A stretch of DNA of 64,000 nucleotides from Amylostereum areolatum (Eukaryota; Basidiomycota; Agaricomycetes; Russulales; Stereaceae), in the NCBI GenBank assembly GCA_012932865.1, contig SAXG01000008.1:1178001-1242000 (forward strand), given 5' to 3'. The notes under the pieces were generated by a model. It made no database searches. It was given only the letters and a program-made list of their open reading frames with translations, and had not been told where the DNA came from. How positions within the stretch are numbered: position 1 is the first letter of the stretch; each line of letters begins with the position of its first letter. This document shows, piece after piece, positions 24,801 through 37,899 of this stretch. A program made the position numbers and the translations under genes.

Positions 24801-26339
24801 TGCAGGTCCTCTGCGCTTATAAAGACAGTCTCGTCGCCGCCGTTATATACGAATGCATTGCCAGACTGTCTAATGGTCAGAGCTGCTTTGAAAACGCTTA
24901 GTCGACACATTACCTCAGTGTCGATTGCCACGCGGAAAGCGTCAGCATGCAAGGTGCCCTTTGCAAGGACCCACCGGATCGGCATGACGAGTTCGCCCGT
25001 ATTCAATGAAGCAAGTTCGCTAACGTAAAAGTGACGGTACCCGCGTGCATACATAGGTGTTAGCATCGACAAGTCCATGTCCTTGCGCCACTTTTCGGCA
25101 TGCCAGATTTCGGAGACAGGGCCGTCCGGTACCTCGGGATAGAATCGCAGGTGTGGACGGACAAGAGGATTTGAATAATCCTACTTGCGGATGAGGCTGC
25201 CGGCAGCGTCGAGAGGTTTATGAGCACACACCTTGGCCACCAAAGTACGGACGTCGTTCATATAGTACACATTCCCATGAGCCGATTTGAACTGGTGCGT
25301 AGGGACACCGGAGAATCGTCGCAGGCTCGCTTGCACTTGTCGTAAGTGGTACAGCGACGGGACGTTCCGGACGCCGCTTTCCTTGAGAATCCATAATATA
25401 ACTCGCATGAGGGAGCTTGAGATCCTCATGCGTGGCAAGTTGTCGAGAATATCGAGAAGAAACATCTATGGGATGAAATATGTTAGCACGCACACGGAGT
25501 TACGTTCGTAGCTGCTTGTCACTCACCAGTTTCGATTCATATGGGAACCACTCGGCATCGTCTTTTGGGAGGTGGTACTGCCCTCCTGACGCCATACCCA
25601 CGATGTCGTCTCCGTCAAGGTGATCTTCAATGTCTTGAAGACCGGGTGTCAGAAATCGGCCGTCACGATAACTCGATCCGGGGGCTTACTCAAGCTTTGC
25701 AGGACATTGGTGAGCGTGTCATCACCTTCGTCGTTCCGCTCGATGAACCCGAAAACGTCGCCCACGTTCACTCCCGCCGCACGGTCGAGCTGTTCTGCAG
25801 CCTGTGTCGCATCCCAGAGGCCGAAGTTCGAGATCGCGTCCATGAGCCGTACTTGCTCGACGGCTGCATCCTTCTCGAGCCGCATAACAAAATCTGCGGG
25901 GTCGAATTCGTACTTGCGCAATATGTCGTCGAAGACCGCTGACCCCTCGTATTCGAATGCATCTGGATGCCCGGAATCTGCGACCACATCATGCCGAGAC
26001 GTGCGAGGTGGAAGCGCAGTGTCCGCTGAGATCGCCGCTTCGGTGTCCGCCATAGCACGTAGGATAGTTGCCTGTCGATCCAGTTCCGCACGCTTGGATG
26101 CATCACGGACGGCGAGTTGTTTCTGATGCCCTTGCGTCAACAGATGGCTGGTCATATTTTTTCGGAGAATCCACTCCCGCTCACCGCCGTGATGAGGCGT
26201 GCAGACCAAACAGCGCGTATATTTGCCGTCTTGAGACTCTTCTACACCTGGAAAAAGTGTCTTAGTTCAGAGAAAAGAAACTGCGTTAATTAAATGACAT
26301 ACAACCCTCTGGCCAGTCCGTTCTTCGAGCAGCCGGCAT
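21864..26339 (-). CDS. Large basidiomycete transposase-like protein
   Basis: Multi-exon gene read from the ATG at 26,339 (MPAARRTDW), through a 58-bp intron (26,305-26,248), to the stop at 21,864. Conserved blocks in order: a C2H2-like finger (TRCLVC ... SHLLTQGH, about 26,230-26,120); an acidic linker; NVYYMNDV (25,260); [20 protein letters not shown] (24,600); a CxCxxC motif in [15 protein letters not shown] (24,210); [18 protein letters not shown] (23,750); [12 protein letters not shown] (23,540); [19 protein letters not shown] (23,200); [10 protein letters not shown] and TGGWW (23,120); [12 protein letters not shown] (22,310). From memory these are the signature blocks of a large agaricomycete-specific family linked with mobile elements. 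Catalytic residues are not established here and no terminal repeats were found. Every segment has an open frame, so it may be functional. Internal splice sites are approximate. Confidence 0.7.
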
Positions 26340-26771
26340 CGCACTGACCGCGAGAGCACCCAAATCCGGATTCCAGGGAAATGGCGAGAACGAGAAGAAG
26401 AGACTTGATCCAAGCCGAATGGTTTTTCTGAGGCCAGTGTTGTCGACAGATTATACTGCACGCACGAGAACACGTTCAAGCACGGGAGATGATGCAGAGG
26501 AGATGATGAAAGACGGAGAAGAGGAACTTAGCGCGTCGCACGATCGAAGCGAGTTAACAGCGCTTGCCGTGACGTCGGATCATGTGACTTTCATTGTTCT
26601 GAATGCCGATTGAATCGTGAACGCGAAGGATGTCTCATCTCTTGTTCCCTCCCACCACTTGCCAACAGGCGCCCAAACTTCAACATAAAATGCTTGTCTC
26701 CGGTGCCCTCTTCGACCCGGCACCCTCCTCGTCTTTTTTTCTGCTCTCATCTTTTCAGATCTCTCACCCTC

Positions 26772-28133
26772 ATGCCTTCCGACACTGTCAGCTTCGACGA
26801 CTTCGACGCCGTCATGGTCTCAGCCATGAACCGGGACAGCTCACCTGTCGAAATGGAGGATGACCCCACCAACGTCCCTTCGCAACCGTCTCGCAAACGT
26901 GCTCGTACGGACAACGGGAACGAGGACAGCGACGACGACGACTCGGACGCTTCTCCTCAGAGCGCTGCACCACCTGCATCTGGTCTGACTGCTGTGGCTG
27001 CCGCTCCCGCCAGTGCACCTGTCGCTGATGCTGGCGCGAGCAACCTCCTCGCTTTTGTCCATCGTGAAGCCAGGCTCAAGCAGATTCCTGGCGATCAGGT
27101 CAAGCAGCTTGAAGCCTTTGCGGCGGTACGTGTGCACTCCTCTCACTGACAACGACAACATGCTAACATCATCACTTCTCAAGGACTCGCATGCCATGAA
27201 GCTCGTCAAGCTCTTCATGCAAAACCTTGAGATCATGAACAGTCTCTCGAAGATCGTTGTAGCGACGCCCCCGTTCGCGGTCTCCGACGCGTTGTCGGTT
27301 TGTCGTTCCCGTTCCTCCCCCGGCCATTGCTGATGATATTCTTTAGACGAACCTGAAAGAATTTGGCATCGCAGCCATGCTCGTCCCGAACATCTCGAAT
27401 TATAGAAACGAGCCAACGCGCATCGTTCTTGTGAGTGCTCGTTCTCAGGACTCAGAATCAACTTTGATATGCATTACAGGATGTTGCGAAGACATTGCGC
27501 TTCGACCTCCCGCCAAACATCGAGAACCTACCTTCAGACTGGGCCAAGGTCACGACCGCCGCAGGGTACGAGATCACGCAGATCCGGGCATCATTCAAGA
27601 AAATTGTACGTCTTCATTTCCCCTCGTGCAGTACAATTCTTATACTACATAGATCCTCAAAAGTCTCGAGGGCGAAGGCAAAGACCACGTCAATATCTTT
27701 GCTCTCACCCAGCAGCTCGCATCCAAGGCCAAGGTGACCGTGACCATCCCCCTCTGCTGCCGTGTGGCTCTGCTGGTGCGTAGCGCACATATCTTCTCGA
27801 GCGACTTCCTGATTGTGGCCTTTAGCGCCGCGTGCACACATTAGATCCGTCGTTGCGTTTCTGGACCCGTGTCGATGAACGCTTGGCTCGTCTCCGTAAG
27901 GATGCAGGCAATGACAAGGCCAAACTCGTGAAGTGAGTGTTTGACTATTAAATGTCTTCCGGTCTAACGCTACATGCTTTAGGGCCTACAAGGCTATCTT
28001 GAAAACCGATATGGAGTGCCATGGCGCGAACCTCCCCGGGATGGACACTATTCCTGCTGACGAGGTTCTGAACAGCCGCCAGCTCCAGGTGGTCTCCGTT
28101 ATTGACGGGCCATCCCCGAGCGATGAGAACTGA
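26772..28133 (+). CDS. Basidiomycete-specific protein of unknown function
   Basis: Seven exons: 26,772-27,125; 27,184-27,297; 27,347-27,430; 27,480-27,605; 27,653-27,775; 27,826-27,932; 27,983-28,133. All introns are GT-AG, and the spliced frame is 352 codons plus stop. The first 70 residues are acidic and contain a basic SRKRART patch (possible nuclear signal) followed by an Ala-rich linker. The remainder is helical, with SKIVVATPPFAVSDAL, MLVPNISNYR and FWTRVDERLARLRKD. I recall similar hypothetical proteins in many agaricomycetes, often near transposase-like genes, but know no function. It diverges from the large transposase-like gene with about 430 bp between start codons, so they could share a promoter or a mobile unit. 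Confidence 0.72.
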
Positions 28134-29127
28134 TTGGCCAAACGTACCTACACTTCGTTCATATTACTGCCCCCAATAACAATGCCTATTATACCCACCC
28201 AAAATACCTAACATTGAGCAACTGCGTGATGTGATATAACAAGCTAACAAGCGGGATACATGTGGAAAACTGCGGGTGCAGGACTGCCTGGAGGGTAGGA
28301 ACCACGTCTCGCTACAGCTCGTACCCACCCGATTCTCCAGCTGATGTCCATAGGACTCTGGAACGACGGTGAGGCCATTTCTGCATCAAGCTGGCCACCA
28401 CGCAACATCATCCTGACACACATGGCTTGACAGCCTGATCGCGATGGCGTGACCACGTGTCTCCCAGGTGTCAGCCGTGCCGAGGTGTAGATTGGCGACG
28501 GTGGTGGTGGCGCTGCGCGCAGGCCTGGCGCCGGCGGAGGACGCCGAATTTTGGCGCGTCATATTCCATCAAGTCATATTCATCTCTTTATTTACTTACA
28601 ACTGCCACCACCACCGTCACCCGTGGCACCCTGCCACTTTTTTTTCGAAACCGTCGGAGCTCAGACCGTCATTTCTCAGCTTTCGCAATGCGTCCGACTG
28701 CAATCTGCACAAGTGGCGAGCGCGAAGTTATATCCAGATTGAGATCCGGTGTTCGTGTGGTACGCACCCTGAGGCCTGAGTGGTCGGCTTCCTTGACACG
28801 CCTTCTTATCCTGCGAATCTCTAGGGTTTCTAGCACCACGAGTCTTCGCCCCGTGGTTCCATTGGAAAGGCGCAGCAGACCTCTGATCTGTAGACTTCAA
28901 GTCAAGCCTTTTGTGGGTATTAGGACGTAGAACGCCCGAGCAGTGAGGCTTCAAAGCGTCTATCGCGGAGAATCAAGGATTACTATTCAGGGAATGCGCC
29001 CAACGCGATTAGAGGAAGGTGTCCTAGGAATCACAATACATATACTCGTTGAGGTTTGTCGTCGTTTCGTTTTTACACCCCCTCCTTTTACCCACTTCCG
29101 ACCAGTCTTCGACAAGCCGCACAACCT
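28134..29127. other. Intergenic spacer
   Basis: About 1 kb with no supported gene. It contains the 3' end of the preceding gene and the promoter of the helicase gene; small open frames show no conserved motif. Confidence 0.5.
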
Positions 29128-32100
29128 ATGTCTTCACTTCAAAGCCCCAGAGGGCGTTGGCGTGGCCGTCCTAGAGGATTCAGAGGCGACCGAGGGGAAT
29201 ATCGTGGTGATTATGGTGGAGATCGCGGCGGGATTGAATTGGAGCTGGCTCCCCCGGGCGTCTGCCGATACTTTTGGTCCTCTGGCGCGTGCAGCAGAGG
29301 ATTCAGTTGTTACTATCAACACACGCTCAATGCTACTCTACCTCAACCCCCGACAGCGGATGTGGATTCACCACCGATAGACTTCTTCTCTACTGCCGGC
29401 TTAGCCGTCAGTAATGGGTCAATTTTCGATGCTCAAAACACACTCCAGCCTATGGAGGCCCACAACCACATCAAGGCATTCCTCCACGACAAGTATAAAT
29501 TCGCCAGTGCCTCCCGAGTCGAAGGGTTTGCCAGAATTTTTGCAAGCATCAATGACCGCAACAAGGCCTGGGTACGTCCTTTGTATGATCTCTTGCTGAC
29601 ACAACGACTGACCTCATCGGAAGGACTCGTGCCAAGCGCAGGTAAGCATCGGTACTTGATCTGCATTGTTACCCATATTTAATGCTAGCTACAGGCCTTT
29701 CTTGACATGGTTGTGAAAGTAAGTAATCATTTGTCTCGCTCTCCTCTCATGCTGATCTATCTTATCAGGGAAATGCTCTCTATCGCATTGGTGACGTATT
29801 TAAATTCACGCCCGTCTCAGCCACTGTGGGCGTCAACCTCGAGAATCTGTCCTTTCAACGGGGCTATTTTCCGTTTCTCGAGGTGCGTCGTTGTTGCGGG
29901 CAGGAAGACTGGGAGGGCCTAATCCAACGTCCTCACAGTATATGACTTCTGACCTCACTTTGAAGTCTACGATGCACCAGAACATCAAGTGAGTATCGAA
30001 TCAACGTTTCTCTCTCTGCCCTGAGCGAATCGCCATCTACAGCGCGCTTTACACAAACGTCGACCAGAGTTTCACTGCGTTTTCCAACACCCTCAGGACC
30101 TGCATGGGTGCAATCATACGTGCCAAATCATGGGCAGACTGCACTCCCGGCCTTCCTGATAATCGCCAAAACACGTTGGATGGTGTCATTGTGTTCGGGA
30201 CACTATCGACTCTCTTGCTGCAGTCAGTATCCGTCCAATGCATCATGAATATCTTCTCATCAGCACCATAGGTTTTTCTCCCGTTTCAAACACGGCCGTA
30301 ATCACCCTGACCTGCTGGATCTTGTTAAGGATTTGGTAGCGTGGTTCGATGCGTGGTCCGACGATGTTTCATCTCCTTCGCCCCAGTTCCTCGATCCCAT
30401 CACTCTCTCGCCTGCCAACGTTCGCATGTTGTCCCTCAACCAGCTCAAGAAGGATGTCTCTCGCTTGCAGGATATCGTGCTCCGCGAATTTGGTGTGGTC
30501 CAAGAACCCCGTCGTCCTGCAGTTCGACAAGGCTTGGGGGACGTCCAGCGACAACCGACCTTCGTATCCCAAAGGTCCCAGGTGTATGACCCTCCTGGAA
30601 GACTTCGGGAGGGGGGCATCCCCCGTCACGATAACGACCACAGCGACATCTCCCTCATTCGTGTGGCGCCAACTCACGAGGAACTGTTGTGCCCGACGTC
30701 ACCTTACCTCCCCGAATTCATCCCTGGTATGCGGCACCACCTTCCGTCAGGCTCGATGGAAAAGCATCTGGATATCCAGTTTCGTCTCCTCCGCGAGGAG
30801 CTCACGTACGTTCTTCCCCGTCATCCGATGATCTCTACCGACAATCTCTTCTCCAGGTCTTCCCTTCGCGAGTCACTTCGTCTTCTCCATGAAGACCTTG
30901 CGGTTATGCGGTCGAACCTCGAACCCTCTTTCCTGGACAATCACCGCGTCACTCGCCTCGAAGAGCTTTTGAAACAGAACGGCGGCACCTACCGCACAGA
31001 TTCTGTCCTCTTCCAGCTCTATATAAATGTTCAGTTTGCCCCTGTTGTGGCAGACAGACGTACGCTCTCCGTTGGTCTCAAAGTCAACGCTCTTGATGGA
31101 GCTGCAAGAGACCCATCGGCCAACAAACGCCAAGAGTATTGGGAGCAAGGAAAACGCCTCCAGCATGGCAGTCTTGTCGCTCTCGTTATCATATCCCAAA
31201 GATCCACCCGCATTTATCTCGGCACCATCATGTCGAATGGGGAAGACATCGGGATATCAGCTCGACACTCTGCAGAACAAATACAGTTTCAAGTGTCCTT
31301 CTTCGATGAGGAGGTCGCTCTCGAAGCCTTGCGGCACGAGAACATTTCTCGCGACAAGTTAAACTTCGCGCTGTTGGTAGACAACAACATCATGTTTGAC
31401 TCGATCCGACCATTCCTGGAAACTCTCCAGACCGTCGAGCCGACTTCGATCCCATTTGAGCCCTTCATTGCTTCCGAGGACAGTTTGCAACACACTGTGA
31501 TGCAGCCACCACGTTACGCCAGGGTGCCCGGATTCAAATTTCGGCTGCAATGCCTTGCAAAAGACGGGGAGCATATACGGGATTTCAATCCACAAAGCGC
31601 ATTCGGCTTGGCTCTCGCGAGACAGCAACTGCTGAAATCCAGCCGGTTAGATTCTTCGCAGGTGGACGCCATTGTTGCAACGCTCAGTAGCGAGTTGTCG
31701 CTCATCCAAGGGTACCAAACTCATCCGCCAATTACCCACGTTTGTTTACTGACTGATTTTCGCCATGAAATTCGTCTAGTCCTCCAGGAACTGGTAAGGT
31801 GGGTCCATGCTCGTCGTTTGCCAAAGCCTTTACTCATGGCGCATAGAGCTTCACAGGAAAGGAGATCCTTCGTGTTCTATTTGCAAGCGGGATTCGACCT
31901 GTCGGTACGTCCCTAGCTATGTCTAGTGTACCCTACTAGCCCCAAAGCCCCTAAATGATTTCGTAGTCCTCATTTCATTCACCAACCACGCCCTTGACCA
32001 CATGCTTTCGGACATCCTAACAGATGTCACCCACAAAATCGTTCGTCTCGGCTCGCGTTCAAGCGATGAGCGTGTTGCTCAATACAACCTCACGAGACTG

Positions 32101-35100
32101 GAGAGGACTGTCGAAGAAGATGATGGGTACAGGCTTGGGAAAGACGAGTACGCTACTCTTATGGAAATCGAGGACGCCCTCGCGCAAGTCATCGACTCCA
32201 TTCAGGTTCCGCACCTCTCCTGGAAGATGATTTCCGATTTTTTAAACAATCGTGAACCCGAGCAGGCCAATTCGCTCGAGAATCCCCCCAGTTGGATTAC
32301 AGAGTTTAGAGAAGAGTTAGAGAAAGACGAAGAGGAGTACGGAAAATGGACGAAGGTGGGCTCGGGCGGGAGGGAGCAGGAGAAGGACAATGCGGATCTA
32401 GAGACGGGTATCTATGGGTTTTGGAAGCAGTGCCGCGACGTGGAGTTTCTCTCCGCGCCTCCAGCTCAACCTCTCGCAGTGTCGATCCCAAACCCCGGAT
32501 CCTCGGAAGCAACATCTATTGTCTTTCTCGACCCTCGTGTTGTTTTCTTTCTGAACATCGGATACGACAAAATCCCTCCGATTCCATCCACCGATCGAGC
32601 CCTGGATGAGCTCCTTGACCAAAGCAATGTCTGGAGCATGTCGCCTACAGAACGCCACCGCCTCGCCGCTTACTGGGAAGCTGACCTTCGATCGATGGCT
32701 TACAAGTCGAACGCGTTCAAGTTTAAGATATTGGAAAGTCGGTACCAGAGGGCCTGCGCAAACTACAAAAACGTTAAGGATGAGGTACGGGCGTTGAATC
32801 TTGGTTTCAGTTCTGGAAGCCTAACTGTCTCCTTGCAGACTCGAAGGCGCATCCTCAGCAACGCTAACTTGATAGGATGTACCACTACTGGTAGGTGTTG
32901 TTTGTGCATGCACGGGATGCTTGCTGATGCTCGAGGTATATCCAGGTGCTGCAAGTCTTGTCTCGTTGCTGAAGGTCAGCAAACCTGCCTCGTCGCCTGG
33001 ACCAGACTTACTTATTGACTTCCGTAAGACTGTTGGCCCCAAGGTTCTTATGGTGGAGGAAGCAGGGCAGGTCCTCGAATCCCACATCATCGCTGCTTTG
33101 GTCCCTTCCGGTGCGCTTCATATCCGCAGTTAAGCAGTGCTACGTTCTGACAGCATCCCTAGTGGAACATTTTATCAGTATCGGGGACCCAAAACAACTA
33201 CACCCAACGTTGGCGAACTATAGTAAGTGGGTGTATGGTGCTCTGTGGATAGTACTATCTCATGAAGCGACAGGTTTGTCCATGGATTCTCAACACGGGC
33301 GCAAGTTCTATAAGTTCGATCGCTCGCTTATGGAGCGGCTCGCCGACTCCGGTTGGCCCATGTCTCAGATTAATGTACAACGTCGTATGCGACCGTCCAT
33401 CTCCCACTTCCCAAGGCATGTCTTCACCCGACCTTAGCTCACTTAGCCGTTGATTTGCGCCTCAGGACCATATTGTACCCCAAGCTTGAGGACCATCCCA
33501 TCGTAAAATCGTATCCACCTGTCCAGGGTATGGAGAAGGATGTCTACTTTTTCACTCACACCCATCCGGAGGACAGTGAACAGCAAGACTCGGTATCGAA
33601 GTCTAACAAGTTCGAGGTAAGCCCCATCTCAGGCAGTAACACCGAATGTGAGCCTTCTGACTCGCACGCGAGGTCGACATGATCAAGGACCTGGTGCTTT
33701 ATTTCCTCAAGCAGGGTGTCTATAACGGCACAGGGGACATTGCTGTGTTGTGCGCATACCTTGGCCAGGTGCAAAAAGTCCGTGAAGCTCTGCGGGATCT
33801 GATGGCCGCCGTCTCCGTTGATGAGCGGGACGAGGATGAGCTTTTCAAGCAAGGAGAACGGGTGGACGATATCTTCGATCAGGTCTCCGTCGGCCGACGC
33901 GTATGCTGCTTTTCCGCGTTCGTTTCCTTATATCTTTCTGATGTTTTCTTCTTGCAGATACGCTTGGGAACTGTCGATACATTCCAGGGAAATGAGGCAA
34001 AGATTGTGATAATCTCGTTGGTACGGAACTCCGGACAGTTCGAAGAGGGTCATGGATCGATCGGGTTCTTGAAGGTATCTGTTTTGTTCTTTGAAGACCT
34101 TGTCGTAGCTTATGGGCCACCACAGAGCTCGAATCGCATCAATGTGGCTCTTTCTCGGGCCAAACATGGAATGTTCATCCTAGGTAACGCTTCCAACCTT
34201 CGCCAGAACCCAACGTGGAAGACGATCCTCGATGATATGGAAGCACACGATCAAATCGGCGACAGATTCTCCATCGTCTGCCACCGGCACCCTAACCGCA
34301 AAATCGTCATCACGGAGCCAGGACAGTTGAACACAAAGTCACCAGAAGGCGGATGTCTTCTACCGTGCGACGATTACCTCCCTTGCGGCCATACCTGTCC
34401 ATCTGTGGTAAGCTATTCCTTCGTAGAACGACAAGAAACTAATGAACGAACAGTGCCATCCGGACGAGGATCTTCATGATCGGCTGGAATGCTACCGGCC
34501 ATGTACTCGTAACAAGTGCCCGCGGGGGCACCCTTGTCCTCTTCTTTGCTACAAATATTGCGGCCAGTGCATGTCCCCGATCTACGATGTCACCCTTCCG
34601 TGCGGACACATCGCCAAGACTATCTCATGGTATAATACTTTGCGAAACATGCTGGCTCTGCTGACTGTCAATTTTAGTCATGAACTGGACAACCTTCGTC
34701 TGGTCGAATGCACGGAAATAGTGGAGAAACGTCTTCTACACTGCGAACACACCGCCATGATGGCCTGCTTCGAGGATCCCGGGAAGGCCAGCTGCGAGGC
34801 AATCTGCGATAGCGCCATGACCTGCTGCTCCAGGTCGTGCAACGCTAAGTGTTTTCAGTGCCAGAAGCTTTCCATGCCCCCCGACGCACCAGTCCCTGCT
34901 GGAATCATCCCACGCGTTCGCCATGAATCTCATCCCTGTGACCGTATCCTCAAGTGTCAGCATGTCTGCGGCCTCGATTGCTCGCCCAACCACAATTGCA
35001 ACGGCCAGTGCGGGCAGCCATGTCGTCAGCAGTGTAGCCCGCGTGGGTACCACGCATGTCCGAAGGCGTGCTGGGAAACCTGCTCGCCATGCACGGAGCC

Positions 35101-35722
35101 GTGTCTGTGGACATGCCCGCATATTGCTTGTCCCGTCCCTTGCGGATCGGTGAGATACTTTGTCACGCGTGGTCTGGGTGAACGCTCATCATTACGCTTC
35201 AGGTTTGTTCTCGACTTCCGTGCGACGAACTGTGCACGAATACACTGGCGTGCGGACACCCTTGTCCGTCTGGTAAGCTCTCGCGTCGCTGCCATGTAAG
35301 CACATGTTGTTGACCATGATGGTACAGTTTGTGGGGAACCGTGTCCGCAACAAGCCTGCCCCGTGTGCCTTCCTGCCGACCGCCAGGCGGATGTCATCGA
35401 TTTGATCCTAGGGAAGACTCTCGCCGAGTTCGACCCTTCCACAGGAGACATCAGGGAACGCCTCATAACCCTCCAGTGTGGGCACCTTTTTACCGTCGAG
35501 ACGCTGGATGACCACTGCGGCATGTCCGCTCACTACGAGATTGGTCCCAAGGGCGAGTTCCTTGACGTGAAGGCGCCTCCCATAACCCACCGGATGCCAC
35601 CCTGCTGCCCTACATGTCAAGGGCCTATTACTGCTCTTCGATACGGTCGTGTCATCAAGCGAGCAAACCTTGACATCCTGGAGCAGAACGCTGCGAGCAC
35701 GATATCCACACTGAATGTATAG
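29128..35722 (+). CDS. ZNFX1/Hrr1-like SF1 helicase with NF-X1 zinc fingers
   Basis: Twenty-three exons can be joined (29,128-29,571 through 35,328-35,722) to exactly 1,806 codons plus stop. N-terminus: RG-rich residues 8-35, then a CCCH finger (C46-x8-C55-x5-C61-x3-H65). The SF1 motifs are complete: GPPGTGK at about 757-763, split over exons 31,272-type 30,272-31,711 and 31,780-31,798; VEEAGQ near 1,091; SIGDPKQL near 1,114; QRRMRPS; TVDTFQGNEA near 1,308; NVALSRAK near 1,348. Residues from about 1,430 on are a Cys/His-rich NF-X1-type array (LPCGHTCPSV, CPRGHPCPLLC, LACGHPCPS). This is the architecture of animal ZNFX1 and fission yeast Hrr1, which work with RNA-dependent RNA polymerase in small-RNA silencing. 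A silencing or RNA-surveillance role here is an inference. One intron (33,416-33,465) uses a GC donor. Confidence 0.92.
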
Positions 35723-35910
35723 CACATAGGGTGGTGTTGGAACTGTTCGGAGGACGAGGTCGCTGCCGATTCAACGTTGGATGTGGGAGGATCGCACCTT
35801 CACGACTGTATGTAATATATAGACGTACTAAAGGGACGCGTCTGTTCGATCTCATCGAGCGATTTGTACGGGAATATGGAAGGTATATGCAAAGCGTGTA
35901 CAGTAGTCTA

Positions 35911-37504
35911 TCAAGCCTCTCGAACGAATCTATGCAAGACGTCCATAAGCGGCCGACGTGTACCCTTGGCCTCGAACACGGTCGCATGGTCCAACCCCTC
36001 GAAAAACAGCACCTCGAGCCCGCCGCCATCCACCCAACGCGTGCTCGGCTCGATCTCGCCCGTCAAATACCGCCTGACCTCCTGCGCGTCGACGATCTGG
36101 TCGCGCTCCGCGAGCGAGACCGCGACGCGCTTGCCCGCGAGGTCCTCCTTGAACAGGACGTTCTCGTGCCAGAAGAAGTAGCGGCTGAGCGTGCGCGCAA
36201 CGTCCGCGTCGCGGCTCGCGAAGTACCACAGCTGCCACTCGTGCGCGCCGCGCGGGGCGCGGTAGACGAAGTTGTACGCGACCGCTGGGTGGTGCAGCAG
36301 GAACGGGATCGGGTCGATGAAGAGCGTGCTGGCGACGCGGGGGGAGAGCCGCGGAGAGCGGTAGAGGTGTGCCGCAATGATGGTGCCGTAGGAGTGCGCT
36401 GCGACGACGACGCGCGGGAGCGCGTGCGCGTCTAGGATGCGCTCGATGGCGTCGCAGAAGGCGTCGCGGGGCAGGGGCGGCGCGGCCATGTGCATGCTGA
36501 TGGGGAGAATTTCGATCGCGAGGACGCCGACGTCGGGGTCTTGCGCGACGATTTCTTTGAAAAAGTGGACGTAGGGCCAGAGGCCGATCTGTGAGTGACG
36601 AGTGAGTATGGGGAGGTTGAACGGGGTGAATGAGGACGTACGCCGATGCCGTGGAGAAAGAGGATGGGAAGCTTGTCGGGAGAGCGGTGAGGGCGGTACC
36701 AGTAAGGGACGGCGGTTTCAGGTGCGGTGCGGGAGAGGAGGGAGAGGAGAGGACGAGGAGGGAAGGAGCTGAACCATTTGCGGGTGTTGTAGTGGCGGAA
36801 GCCGCTGACGAGAAGCGATGCAGATGTGATCGTGTCGACGATGGCGACGATCTAACCATACATTGGGCGAGAATTCGAGGAAACGAGGGAGAACAACGCA
36901 CGGCATACCACCCCAGCGGGCGATGGCGCATGACGACGGGATCCAGTGTCAACATCAAGGCCTTCACGTTCGGGTTCCTGCCGGGCTCGAGGGGGTATCC
37001 AATGAACTCGACCAATACCGCGAGATAGGATTCGATTTCGTCGTGCCATTCGTCGAGGGCCTCGCCTTGACAGGGCGGGAAGAAGGTGCAGAGGAGCCAG
37101 TCGACGGCGTTTTCGCGCTGAATGCGACCCTTACTGCCGACGAACCAGCCGACGACGCTCGTCATAGAGTTGACTTTGGTACATTGCATGAACAACGCCT
37201 TGCGTTCTTCGTGGGTCATGCCGGGCGGGTTGGGCGTGGGCTAAGTATGCATGCTGTTTAGATTTTTGTTTCGGGGAATGCATGCGTAAAGCCGTACCCT
37301 TTGCATCCGATATCTCCGTGGCACATACACGAAGAGGTAGAATGCCGCTTCCGCCAGCGCATATACTCCCGGGATCGTGAGGAGAGGGTGGCTCAACCAC
37401 AACGGCATGACGGCGAGGTAGGCGATGGACAGCGGCGCAATAGACTGCAAACCGAGGATGCACAGTCGGATGAAGACATATTCTGAGATGGACCTCCCAA
37501 TCAT
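35911..37504 (-). CDS. Membrane-anchored alpha/beta hydrolase
   Basis: Four exons (37,504-37,298; 37,240-36,902; 36,851-36,642; 36,588-35,911) give 477 codons plus stop. Residues about 12-62 form two hydrophobic segments (CILGLQSIAPLSIAYLAVM; LLTIPGVYALAEAAFYLFVY), suggesting an ER or other membrane anchor. The hydrolase part starts with LPILFLHGIG (oxyanion region). The nucleophile elbow is A-H-S-Y-G with Ser at about 318, and the probable catalytic His lies in GLDHATVF near the C-terminus. The acid residue is probably in the LAERDQIVD strand end. The substrate cannot be deduced; the family includes lipase/esterase-like fungal proteins. It is convergent with the helicase gene, whose stop lies 189 bp away. 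Confidence 0.85.
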
Positions 37505-37899
37505 TTGGGTGTTGGACAACGGTGGTGGCCGTAGTAGAGGGATCTCTTCTTATATAGTCCTGTGTTTTTCGAGGTCGGCCGGTTTCCTTGGGGTTGGGGT
37601 GCGCGCTCACCTTTCATCGGCAGGGGATATAAGCACTTTTGGCGTAGACTTTCCCTTGCTCTGGGTATAAGAAGGATATATGCTCGAGGGGATGTTTGGG
37701 TGGGGGTGTGAGGTAACTGACATGACCTCGACACGCGCTGTGCCGGCGTTGGTCGGTCGCGGCGCCAGAAAGGGAACTTTGGGTGAAATCCGGCCTTCTT
37801 TCGGGCAGAAGCGCGGGAATTTGCTCGCGTCGTGGCTTCGCACCCAACCACCATCACCCCTTCGTCGTCGTCACACGCATCCTCCAGCGAAAGTCCGCC

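Noticed and set aside
21560..26620. Terminal inverted repeats bounding the transposase-like gene
   Set aside because: I compared both flanks for CACTA-like ends and other inverted matches; only short chance similarities such as CATGTGA were found.
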